A stretch of 64,000 nt of DNA from an uncultured Tenacibaculum sp. (GTDB taxonomy: Bacteria > Bacteroidota > Bacteroidia > Flavobacteriales > Flavobacteriaceae). The notes below the pieces were generated by a model. That model was not told the origin of the DNA, did not search any database, and was given only the letters and a program-made list of their open reading frames with translations. Every line of letters starts with the position of its first letter. Position 1 is the stretch's first letter. The translations under genes and the position numbers were made by a program. Below are positions 1 through 7,841 of the stretch, in pieces. The stretch spans positions 638,062 through 702,061 of the forward strand of contig CANLQH010000002.1 of NCBI GenBank assembly GCA_947493285.1. Reading direction: 5' to 3'.

Positions 1-57
1 AACAAAGCATAAAAGCAGGACCTTTGCTCCCGCATTTAATAACAATCAGATTAAACA

Positions 58-2604
58 ATGAGAAAATTTAAAAATGTTTTACTAGTAGCTCTGTTCTTTG
101 TAGCAGCTACAGTTTTAGGACAAACTAAACTTACTGGTGTCATAGTTGACGAAATGGGAGAGCCATTGCCAGGAGCTAATGTTGTAGTTAAAGGAACTAC
201 AAATGGTACATCAACAGATTTTGACGGGAAGTTTATGCTAAACGCAAAATCAAATTCAGGAGCTATTGTAGCTTCTTTTGTTGGTTATATTAACAAAGAA
301 GTAGTGTTCTCTTCTTCGAAGACTAATTTAGGAACTATTCAATTAGAAATGTCTAATACATTAGACGAAATTGTAGTTACAGCTACATCATTTGCAATTG
401 ATAGAAAAACTCCTGTTGCTGTATCTACAGTTAAAGCAGCAGATATTGAAGCTAAATTAGGGACACAAGAATTTCCTGAAATTTTAAAATCTACACCAGG
501 TGTGTATGCAACAAAAGCAGGTGGTGGATATGGAGATGGAGAAATTAACTTACGTGGATTTAGATCTGAGAATATAGCAGTTATGATTAATGGTGTACCT
601 GTTAATGATATGGAAAATGGACGTGTATACTGGTCTAACTGGGCAGGTTTATCTGATGTTACTTCTGCAATGCAGGTACAAAGAGGTTTAGGAGCTTCTA
701 AAGTAGCTGTACCTTCTATTGGTGGTACAATTAATATCATTTCAAAGTCTACTGATGCTAAAAAAGGAGGTATTATTAGAATGAGTACTGGTAATAATGG
801 ATACCAAAAATATGGTATGACTTTATCTACTGGTAAAATGGATAACGGTTTAGCTGTAACAGCTTCGGCTGCTAAAGTTTTTGGAGAAGGATATGTAAAT
901 GGATTACAATTTGAAGGGTTTAATTACTTTTTAAACATATCTAAAGAATTCAACGAAAAACATAAGTTGTCTTTTAACGCTATTGGTACAATTCAAGAGC
1001 ACGGACAAAGATGGAGTAGAAGAACAATTGCAGAATATAAAGCTACTGAACAAGGAGGAAAGAGATTTAATGCAGATTGGGGATATAGAAATGGTAAAGT
1101 AGAGAATACTTCTTTTAATTTTTATCATAAACCTCAATTATCTTTAAATCATGATTGGGTTATTTCAGATGATACTTTCTTAACAACAAATGTATATGCC
1201 TCTTTTGGTAGTGGTGGAGGAAGAAGAACTCAAGGAGATAAGTTTAGAGATGATTCTTATAGATTAGGAGATATTGATCAACCAATTAATTTTGATAGAA
1301 TTGTAGAAGAAAATAGAGCTAATGGGGCTAATGGCGCAACGGATATTTTTGCTGCATCTAGAAATTCTCATGAGTGGTACGGTATTTTATCTACATTAAA
1401 AACTAAATTAACTGAAAACATTTCCTTAACAGGAGGTTTAGATGCAAGATATTATGTAGGTTCTCACTGGTATGAAGTAACCGATCTTTTAGGTGGACAA
1501 TATTTTTATAATAGCGACCTTAATGAAAAAACTGGAGGTCAAGCATTAAAAGTAGGAGATCGTTTTAATAAAGATTATGATGGGAAAGTAGGTAGATATG
1601 GATTATTTACTCAATTTGAATATAGTAAAGATGATTTATCAGTATTTTTCTCATCTTCATTATCTAATTCAGAGTACAGTAAGGTAGATCGTATGTCTTT
1701 TGGAGCAGAAAACAGAGAATCTGAAACAGTTAGCTTTTTAGGTTACAGTACTAAAGGTGGAGCTAATTATAATATTGACGAGAAGCAAAATGTGTTTGCT
1801 AATATTGGGTATTTTTCAAGAGCACCTATAGCTGACAACGCATTTAACAGTGACTATGATGTAGATATATATGAAGATGCATTAAATGAAAAAGTATTTA
1901 GTGTAGAGTTAGGGTATGGTTTTAAAACACAAATGTTTTCTGCAAATGTGAATCTTTACCGCACTTTATGGATCGATAGATTTATGACATTTAGTCTTCC
2001 AGGAGCGAATGGAGATTTTATTACGTCTAACGTAACAGGTTTAAATGCTTTACACCAAGGTATAGAAATAGATTTCTTATTCAGACCATTTGATAAGTTA
2101 TCAGTTACAGGTATGGCATCTTTAGGTGATTGGACATGGGAAGATGATGCGTCAGCAAGAACCTTTAATGATACAACAGGAGAGTTAATAGCCGAAGATT
2201 TCGTTTATGCTAAAGGATTAAAAGTTTCAGATGCTGCTCAAACTACTTTTGCTTTAGGTCTTAAGTATGACTTATTAGAAAAAACTAATATTACATTAGA
2301 TTACAACTATGCAGGAGATAACTATGCAACAATGAATGTTACTAGAAGAACTGCAGACTCACCAGAAGAAGCCGATAGAACTAATACATGGAGACTGCCT
2401 AATTATCACTTATTTGATTTAGGATTTAGACATGGTTTTGAAATTGCTGGTTTAAGCACTACTTTATCAGCAAATATGAATAATATATTCGATGTTGAAT
2501 ATATTTCTGATGCCAACAATGGTAATACTTCTAATTATGACTCAGCTCAAGTATATTACGGAGCTGGTAGAACGTTTAGTTTAGGTTTAAAAGTTAAATT
2601 CTAA
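58..2604 (+). CDS. TonB-dependent outer-membrane receptor
   Basis: 848 aa. Residues 1-21 form a signal peptide ending VLGQ. Residues about 23-105 are a carboxypeptidase-regulatory-like domain (GVIVDEMGEPLPGANVVVKG), usual in Bacteroidota receptors. The plug follows at about 115-230, with INLRGFRSENIAVMINGVPV and the conserved IGGTINIIS. The rest is a beta-barrel ending in FSLGLKVKF with the terminal Phe expected of outer-membrane proteins. It should import a ligand across the outer membrane using TonB-ExbBD. It lacks a SusD partner; a repeat lipoprotein starts 11 bases after its stop, so the two are probably one operon and one uptake or surface-binding unit. The substrate cannot be told from sequence. 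Only 57 bases of upstream DNA are visible. Confidence 0.93.
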   Translation: MRKFKNVLLVALFFVAATVLGQTKLTGVIVDEMGEPLPGANVVVKGTTNGTSTDFDGKFMLNAKSNSGAIVASFVGYINKEVVFSSSKTNLGTIQLEMSNTLDEIVVTATSFAIDRKTPVAVSTVKAADIEAKLGTQEFPEILKSTPGVYATKAGGGYGDGEINLRGFRSENIAVMINGVPVNDMENGRVYWSNWAGLSDVTSAMQVQRGLGASKVAVPSIGGTINIISKSTDAKKGGIIRMSTGNNGYQKYGMTLSTGKMDNGLAVTASAAKVFGEGYVNGLQFEGFNYFLNISKEFNEKHKLSFNAIGTIQEHGQRWSRRTIAEYKATEQGGKRFNADWGYRNGKVENTSFNFYHKPQLSLNHDWVISDDTFLTTNVYASFGSGGGRRTQGDKFRDDSYRLGDIDQPINFDRIVEENRANGANGATDIFAASRNSHEWYGILSTLKTKLTENISLTGGLDARYYVGSHWYEVTDLLGGQYFYNSDLNEKTGGQALKVGDRFNKDYDGKVGRYGLFTQFEYSKDDLSVFFSSSLSNSEYSKVDRMSFGAENRESETVSFLGYSTKGGANYNIDEKQNVFANIGYFSRAPIADNAFNSDYDVDIYEDALNEKVFSVELGYGFKTQMFSANVNLYRTLWIDRFMTFSLPGANGDFITSNVTGLNALHQGIEIDFLFRPFDKLSVTGMASLGDWTWEDDASARTFNDTTGELIAEDFVYAKGLKVSDAAQTTFALGLKYDLLEKTNITLDYNYAGDNYATMNVTRRTADSPEEADRTNTWRLPNYHLFDLGFRHGFEIAGLSTTLSANMNNIFDVEYISDANNGNTSNYDSAQVYYGAGRTFSLGLKVKF

Positions 2605-2615
2605 AAACAAAAAAA

Positions 2616-4217
2616 ATGAAAAAAATATTTTTATTATTAGCTGTTTTTTCAATGGTATTCACTTCTTGTGAGCCATTAGAAGATATTTATGAAGAAATTG
2701 ATGCAGAGTCATCTGCAATAGTTGGAAAAGAAACAATAACTCTTACCGACGAGGATTATGAAACATTAGAGTTAGATGAGACTTATTTTGAAACTAATGA
2801 TGTCGCTGCTGAAATGATTCCTACGTTATTGGCTGAAAAATATCCAGTTTGGGGAGCAGGTTCTAAAGTAACAGTAAATTTCAATTTAAGTAATGCTGTA
2901 TCAAAAACAGCATATACGGTAACAGATGCAGATTATGCTGCTATTGGGTTAACAAACTTAGCTTCACATTCTGACTTTAATAAGTTTTTTGAATATAAGT
3001 TTCCTGAAGTTGAAAAAGGATCAGTAGTAAATTTAACGTATAAAACTCCTGTAAAAACAATTGAATATACTTTAACTGAAGATGATTATGATCTAGTTGG
3101 TAATGGTCGTTTTGATAATTTTGACATTCGTGTTGGAAGAGATGATGAAACAATAGAAGCAAGAAGAGTTAAAATTCAAACGATTTTATTAAATAATTTT
3201 CCAGATGCAACAGTTGGACAACAATATGATGTAACTTACGCAATTTATGATGGAGCTGCTGGAACAAGAAACATGTTATTACAGTTGAATTCTAGCCAAG
3301 AGTATAACCTTATTAATAGTTATACGTTAACTGATGCAGATTTTGATTTAGTAGGTAATGGGCGTTTTAATAATTTTGATATTCGTCCAGGTAGAGCTGA
3401 GGAAACAGAAGAGGCTAGAAGAGCAAAAATAGAAACTATCTTATTAAATAATTTTCCATCTGCAGTAACAGGGGATAAGTACATTGTAACTTATGCTGTA
3501 TGGGAAGGTTTTGCAAGTACAAGAACTATGTTACTTGAGTTTAATGGTACAGGATACGATATAGATCAGACATTGGTAATAGAAACGACTAGCTTCGCAT
3601 TAACAGATGATTGGAAAGAGCCTTTTACTTTGGCTATGTCTGACTATGAAGCGATGGGACAAACTCGTGATAATTTCAACGGAAGAACTCCTGAACAAAT
3701 TACAGAAGTTCAAAGAATTATTGGAGTTTATTTAGGGCAAAAATATCCTTTTGCATATACTGATGATTTCATCGCATTGCAGTACAATTCTTATGCTGGC
3801 GGTGGTGTTACAAACGTTATAAACGTAAACTATATTTTTGATGGTTCTTCATGGAATGCAATACCAGTAGTATTACCTAGTTCTTTAGATTTCGTTCATG
3901 ATGGAAATAACTGGAATCAAGAAACTATTATAGAATATGAGTTAATCGATACTGATTATACATTAATAGCTGATACATATAGAGATAATCCAGATTATGC
4001 GGCTGCAGTTGCTAATTTAGAAACTTATGGAAATATCAGTACATTTAACTGGACAAATGAACAAATAGATGCAGCTATTAATACTGTATTGAACAAGCAT
4101 TTTTCATCAGTTGAAGAGGACCAAAAGTTTGCAGTAACTATTTTTGTATACGATGGTTCATCTCGTAATATTACTGTTACTTATAAGTTTAGTAACGGAG
4201 TTTACACAAGGGTATAA
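2616..4217 (+). CDS. Surface lipoprotein made of six degenerate repeats, partner of the TonB receptor
   Basis: 533 aa. A lipoprotein signal peptide ends in FTSC, with Cys18 as the lipidation site, followed by an acidic stretch (EPLEDIYEEIDAE) like a lipoprotein export signal. The rest is about six repeats of 50-90 residues (near 41, 97, 150, 235, 335 and 440). Each begins with a T-L-T-x-x-D-Y-like motif, has a central helix-like segment ending in a K-F/Y-P motif, and closes with a strand-like V-x-Y-x-x-Y-D-G segment. Repeats 3 and 4 are nearly identical. I do not recognise a named family. Its place directly after the receptor suggests an exposed ligand-binding partner, but that is inference from position. 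Confidence 0.85.
   Translation: MKKIFLLLAVFSMVFTSCEPLEDIYEEIDAESSAIVGKETITLTDEDYETLELDETYFETNDVAAEMIPTLLAEKYPVWGAGSKVTVNFNLSNAVSKTAYTVTDADYAAIGLTNLASHSDFNKFFEYKFPEVEKGSVVNLTYKTPVKTIEYTLTEDDYDLVGNGRFDNFDIRVGRDDETIEARRVKIQTILLNNFPDATVGQQYDVTYAIYDGAAGTRNMLLQLNSSQEYNLINSYTLTDADFDLVGNGRFNNFDIRPGRAEETEEARRAKIETILLNNFPSAVTGDKYIVTYAVWEGFASTRTMLLEFNGTGYDIDQTLVIETTSFALTDDWKEPFTLAMSDYEAMGQTRDNFNGRTPEQITEVQRIIGVYLGQKYPFAYTDDFIALQYNSYAGGGVTNVINVNYIFDGSSWNAIPVVLPSSLDFVHDGNNWNQETIIEYELIDTDYTLIADTYRDNPDYAAAVANLETYGNISTFNWTNEQIDAAINTVLNKHFSSVEEDQKFAVTIFVYDGSSRNITVTYKFSNGVYTRV
3066..3575 (+). repeat. Two tandem 255-bp repeat units inside the lipoprotein gene
   Basis: The units start at 3066 and 3321, exactly 255 bases (85 codons) apart. 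Both encode YTLT..D(Y/F)DLVGNGRF.NFDIR.GR followed by ILLNNFP and a T-Y-A strand. DNA identity is highest around GGTAATGG.CGTTTT.ATAATTTTGA, which indicates a recent in-frame duplication compared with the other, diverged repeats of the protein. Confidence 0.85.
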
Positions 4218-4236
4218 AACTTTTTAAATTATTTCA

Positions 4237-4264
4237 AAACCACCTCAAACGAGGTGGTTTTTTT
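4237..4264 (+). terminator. Rho-independent terminator after the lipoprotein gene
   Basis: A perfect 10-bp stem (AAACCACCTC / GAGGTGGTTT) with an AAAC loop, running into further T residues, 19 bases after the lipoprotein stop codon. Confidence 0.9.
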
Positions 4265-4279
4265 ATGCATAAAATTCAG

Positions 4280-4287
4280 TAAGTTTG
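4280..4287 (+). promoter_or_regulatory. Bacteroidota -7 element (TAAGTTTG) for the small membrane protein
   Basis: Exact match to TAnnTTTG, 23 bases before the start codon at 4311 and just after the preceding terminator. No clear -33 TTG is visible. Confidence 0.45.
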
Positions 4288-4310
4288 TATTCAACAAAAA
4301 CTAACAAATC

Positions 4311-4721
4311 ATGATGAAAACATTACACTCTTATTGGGCATATATTGTATTAGCAGTATTAATTTTTACCGTAATAAATGCTATTATAGGTTTAGTGCAA
4401 AAAAAGGAGTTTACACATAAAGAATTCCGTTTAGGATTGTTTGCTTTAATAACAGCTCATATTCAGTTACTAGTAGGTTTTTTAGTGTATTTTATTGGAG
4501 GATACCAACAAGGATTAGGAGACATGAAAGACTCCGCTGTTAGATTATTAGCTTTAGAGCATCCTTTAATGATGATTATTGCAATCATGTTAATTACAAT
4601 TGGATGGTCTAAACACAAAAAACAAGTTAAAAGTGAAGCAAAATTTAAAACCTTTGCTATTTTTTACGGATTGGCATTAGTATTAATACTAGCACGAATT
4701 CCATGGAATAATTGGTTTTAA
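4311..4721 (+). CDS. Small integral membrane protein, function unknown
   Basis: 136 aa with four predicted membrane segments (about 10-30, 43-63, 84-100 and 113-130) and short charged loops. It carries HIQLLVGFLVYFIGG in helix two and a conserved-looking EHPLMMIIAI in helix three, whose histidines would sit near the membrane. Similar proteins are, from memory, common in flavobacteria and often called cytochrome b-like or hypothetical; no haem-binding function is shown here. The start could be Met1 or Met2 (4314). It is its own transcription unit, between a terminator at 4237 and one at 4735. Confidence 0.8.
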   Translation: MMKTLHSYWAYIVLAVLIFTVINAIIGLVQKKEFTHKEFRLGLFALITAHIQLLVGFLVYFIGGYQQGLGDMKDSAVRLLALEHPLMMIIAIMLITIGWSKHKKQVKSEAKFKTFAIFYGLALVLILARIPWNNWF

Positions 4722-4734
4722 TTCAAATATATAG

Positions 4735-4756
4735 TCCCGCTGTCGCGGGATTTTTT
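4735..4756 (+). terminator. Rho-independent terminator after the small membrane protein
   Basis: A 6-bp GC-rich stem (TCCCGC / GCGGGA) with a TGTC loop and six T residues. The final T is also the first base of the next gene's -7 element. Confidence 0.85.
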
Positions 4757-4763
4757 ATTTTTG
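4756..4763 (+). promoter_or_regulatory. -7 element (TATTTTTG) for the acyltransferase at 4783
   Basis: Exact TAnnTTTG match, 19 bases before the start codon. It directly adjoins the T tract of the preceding terminator, so the two signals share DNA. Confidence 0.5.
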
Positions 4764-4782
4764 CCACTTTATTATTTTAGAA

Positions 4783-5511
4783 ATGAAAATATTAAGTTAC
4801 TTTTTATCATCAATATTTGCAGTAGTATTCTTTTCTTTACTGTTAATCTTCCACCCTTTACAATGGTTAGGTTTAAAACTGTTTGGTCAAAATGGTCATC
4901 AAAATGTGGTAGATATCATGAACTGGTTTTTAATAAAATCGTTATTGATTTTAGGGATTAGAGTTCAAGTAGAAAACGATCAAGACTTACCTGAAAACAC
5001 AACATTAATTTTTGTGTCAAATCATCAAAGTACGTTTGATATCCCTCCAATTATTTGGCATTTCAGAAAGCATTATCCAAAATTTGTTTCTAAGAAAGAA
5101 TTAGGAAAAGGTATACCAAGTATCTCTTTTAATTTAAGACATGGAGGAGCAGCCTTAATTGATAGAAAAGACCCTAAACAAGCTTTGGGTGAGTTAGGGA
5201 AGTTTGCAAAGACAATAAACAAAAACAAATGGTCTGCGGCTATTTTTCCTGAAGGAACAAGAAGCAGAACAGGAAAACCTAAGTCATTTTCTGTAAATGG
5301 ATTAAAAATGATAACTAAGTACAATAAAGAGGCGTATATTGTACCACTAACAATTAATAACTCTTGGAAAGTATTTAAATACGGTAAATTTCCATTAGGA
5401 CTAGGAAGTCCAATTAAAATAAAGACACATCAACCAATAAAGATTGATAGTTTACCGTTTAATGAATTAATAGAGAAGGTTGAAACAACCATAAAAGAAT
5501 CTATTATCTAA
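4783..5511 (+). CDS. 1-acyl-sn-glycerol-3-phosphate acyltransferase family protein (PlsC-like)
   Basis: 242 aa. An N-terminal hydrophobic segment (4-26) anchors it in the inner membrane. The acyltransferase motif I is N80-H81-Q-S-T-F-D86 (HX4D catalytic dyad) and motif III is FPEGTRSR from 155. These identify an LPLAT enzyme that transfers an acyl chain to lysophosphatidic acid or a similar acceptor. It is followed after 33 bases by an acyl-ACP desaturase, so this short unit could supply and install unsaturated acyl chains. A second PlsC homologue sits at 14877; which of the two is the main PlsC cannot be decided here. Confidence 0.92.
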   Translation: MKILSYFLSSIFAVVFFSLLLIFHPLQWLGLKLFGQNGHQNVVDIMNWFLIKSLLILGIRVQVENDQDLPENTTLIFVSNHQSTFDIPPIIWHFRKHYPKFVSKKELGKGIPSISFNLRHGGAALIDRKDPKQALGELGKFAKTINKNKWSAAIFPEGTRSRTGKPKSFSVNGLKMITKYNKEAYIVPLTINNSWKVFKYGKFPLGLGSPIKIKTHQPIKIDSLPFNELIEKVETTIKESII

Positions 5512-5544
5512 AAAGAAAACAAACAACAATAAAATAGATTAATC

Positions 5545-6525
5545 ATGTCATTACAAAACATTCGAAAGGAAGTAATGCAAACGCTGGAAAAAAATATTGA
5601 CAGTTTTGTAGACAAATTCTTAATACCAGTAGAAAAAATCTGGCAACCAACTGATTTTTTACCAAACTCACAAAAAGATACTTTTATAGACGAAGTAAAA
5701 GAAATTCAAGAACTTTCAAAAGAACTTGATGATGATTTTTGGGTAGTTTTAGTAGGAGACACAATTACTGAAGAAGCTTTACCCACTTATGAATCTTGGT
5801 TATTAGATTTAGACGGAATAACGCAACAACCAGATAATGGTTGGGCAAAATGGATTAGAGCTTGGACAGCGGAAGAAAATCGCCACGGAGATGTATTAAA
5901 TAAGTATTTATACTTATCAGGTAGAGTAAATATGCGCGAGGTTGAAATATCTACCCAGCACTTAATCGCTGATGGATTTGATATCGGTACGGCAACAGAT
6001 CCTTATAAAAACTTTATTTATACAAGCTTTCAAGAATTAGCAACTTATATTTCTCATAATAATGTAGCAAAAATTGCTAAGAAGAAAGGACATAAAGCAT
6101 TGGCAAAAATGTCTAAAATTATAGCAGGAGATGAAATGCGTCATCACATTGCATATACCGATTTTGTTAGAGAGATTTTTAAGATAGATCCTAGCGAAAT
6201 GATGTTGGCTTTTCAACATATGATGAAGCATAAAATAGTAATGCCAGCAATGCATTTAAGAGATTCTTTTGGAGAAAAAGGAAATTTATTTGATGATTTT
6301 TCTACGGTAGCTCAAAGGATAGGTGTGTACACAGGTTTCGATTATGTTGATATTTTAAAGAAGTTAAATACAGCTTGGGAAATCGATAAGATTACAAACT
6401 TAACTCCAGAAGCTGAAAAAGCTAGAGATTATTTAATGAAATTACCAGAAAGAATGTATCGTATTACAGAGCGTATTGTGGTGCCTGATACTAAATTCGA
6501 TTTCAAATGGATGATTCCAGCATAA
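5545..6525 (+). CDS. Acyl-ACP desaturase (soluble di-iron, fatty acid desaturase type 2)
   Basis: 326 aa, near the length of plant-type stearoyl-ACP desaturases. The di-iron ligands are visible: Glu near 76-77, E110-E-N-R-H114, Glu164 in SFQELATY and DE197-M-R-H200. The family inserts a cis double bond into acyl-ACP with O2 and ferredoxin. There is no membrane segment, so it should act in the cytosol. It lies directly downstream of a PlsC-like acyltransferase, which fits a role in membrane fluidity. It ends at a strong bidirectional terminator. Confidence 0.92.
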   Translation: MSLQNIRKEVMQTLEKNIDSFVDKFLIPVEKIWQPTDFLPNSQKDTFIDEVKEIQELSKELDDDFWVVLVGDTITEEALPTYESWLLDLDGITQQPDNGWAKWIRAWTAEENRHGDVLNKYLYLSGRVNMREVEISTQHLIADGFDIGTATDPYKNFIYTSFQELATYISHNNVAKIAKKKGHKALAKMSKIIAGDEMRHHIAYTDFVREIFKIDPSEMMLAFQHMMKHKIVMPAMHLRDSFGEKGNLFDDFSTVAQRIGVYTGFDYVDILKKLNTAWEIDKITNLTPEAEKARDYLMKLPERMYRITERIVVPDTKFDFKWMIPA

Positions 6526-6530
6526 TATAA

Positions 6531-6556
6531 AAAAGAGCCTTTTAAAAGGCTCTTTT
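6531..6556. terminator. Bidirectional terminator between desaturase and convergent small gene
   Basis: Perfect inverted repeat AAAAGAGCCTTTT / AAAAGGCTCTTTT with T tracts on both strands, placed between two convergent genes. Confidence 0.88.
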
Positions 6557-6568
6557 TTATATTATGTT

Positions 6569-6952
6569 TTAATTAGGCAATAACTCGAGAGAACCTTCAA
6601 GGCTTTTATTCTTGTTTTTGTAAAAACGAATTTTATTTCCTTCTTTTATGTATAGATGAATTAAATCTTGAGTTTTACCAATTATTGTGATTTTTAAATC
6701 AGTAAGGTTAATTTTAACTAACTTAAAACCAGATTTCCAAAAGGTTTTTACATACATGGGAGCATAAATAAAATTATTATCAGAAATAATAGGCCCTCCA
6801 AATTTGTTTTCACTAATAATATTCCCATCAATATATAGATATCCTATTTCAGGACCTCCTTGAGACAGTTCAGTTATATTTAGGTATAAAAGATTTCTAT
6901 TTTTAACTCTTTTCTTCAAATTGAATTGCCATGGATCTTCAAAACTCATCAT
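6569..6952 (-). CDS. Hypothetical protein
   Basis: 127 aa, no signal peptide, membrane segment or recognised motif. The sequence alternates short hydrophobic strands with polar turns (LYLNITEL, GYLYIDGNII, FKLVKINLTDLKITIIG), so an all-beta fold is likely. Lys/Asn/Ile content is high, like its neighbours. It lies 29 bases after the start of the nitrilase gene's mRNA neighbour on the same strand, so co-transcription is likely. The start could equally be Met2 (6949). I do not recognise the family. Confidence 0.6.
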   Translation of the reverse strand: MMSFEDPWQFNLKKRVKNRNLLYLNITELSQGGPEIGYLYIDGNIISENKFGGPIISDNNFIYAPMYVKTFWKSGFKLVKINLTDLKITIIGKTQDLIHLYIKEGNKIRFYKNKNKSLEGSLELLPN

Positions 6953-6981
6953 TGTTATTATTTTTTACAATTTAATATGAT

Positions 6982-7767
6982 TTATTGGAATTTAAAACGA
7001 TCTCTATCTTCTAAAAAACGAAATTTATTACGGGTTTTATTTTGACTATCCTTGTCGAGATGAACAACAATAATCTCTTCAGACCCCAAAGCGTTTTTTG
7101 CTAAGCAGTTTCCTAAAAAATCATAGCAAGCAGAGTTTCCATTATATTCATATCCGTTAGCATCTGTTCCAACTCTATTTACACCAATAGTATAACTCAT
7201 GTTTTCAATTGCACGGGCTTTTAATAAGGTATCCCAAGCTTCAATTCGTGGTTTAGGCCAACTTGCTACATATAATAATAAATCATAATCTTCTGTATTT
7301 CTTGCCCAAACTGGGAAGCGCAAATCATAGCAAATTAACGGACAGATTTTCCAGCTTTTATAACTAACAAAAGTCTTACTACTTCCAGAAGAAAATACTT
7401 CATGTTCACCAGCTAAAGTAAACGTATGTTTTTTGTCGTAAAAATCAATTTCTCCATAAGGATGTACAAATAACAAGCGATTAAAATAGTGGTCATTTTC
7501 TTTAATAATAACACTTCCTGTAATTGCTGACTGATTCTCTTTAGCTAATTTCAGCATCCAATTTACAGTTGTCCCATCCATTTCTTCAGCTACTTTACTG
7601 GCATTCATTGTAAATCCAGAGGTAAACATTTCTGGCAAAACGATTAAATCAATATCAGTAGGTAGGTTGTTTATTTTTTCTTCAAACAATTTTCTGTTTT
7701 CATTAGGATTTTCCCAAATTAAATCCGATTGAATGAGTGCTATTTTTAGTTTGTTGGTTGTGCTCAT
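6982..7767 (-). CDS. Nitrilase-superfamily amidase (omega-amidase/YafV-like)
   Basis: 261 aa. The Glu-Lys-Cys triad of the nitrilase superfamily is present: E46 in LPEMFTSGF, Lys112/113 in FYDKKHTF, and C146 in LICYDLRFP. The overall pattern and the NRVGTDANG.EYNG.S segment match the YafV/omega-amidase branch, which hydrolyses alpha-ketoglutaramate or alpha-ketosuccinamate and repairs by-products of transamination and methionine salvage. It is cytosolic. It is divergent from the nuclease gene at 7842 and followed by a small hypothetical gene. The exact substrate is inferred from family resemblance only. Confidence 0.9.
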   Translation of the reverse strand: MSTTNKLKIALIQSDLIWENPNENRKLFEEKINNLPTDIDLIVLPEMFTSGFTMNASKVAEEMDGTTVNWMLKLAKENQSAITGSVIIKENDHYFNRLLFVHPYGEIDFYDKKHTFTLAGEHEVFSSGSSKTFVSYKSWKICPLICYDLRFPVWARNTEDYDLLLYVASWPKPRIEAWDTLLKARAIENMSYTIGVNRVGTDANGYEYNGNSACYDFLGNCLAKNALGSEEIIVVHLDKDSQNKTRNKFRFLEDRDRFKFQ

Positions 7768-7841
7768 TATTAAAAAATGAAGTCGTTATTAATCTCAAAA
7801 ATAAGATAAAAATTGTACTTTGCTTAGTAGAAAATTAACCT

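Noticed and set aside
339..740. Minus-strand reading frame inside the TonB receptor gene.
   Set aside because: It is a shadow of the receptor's codon pattern with no start-site support or recognisable domain.
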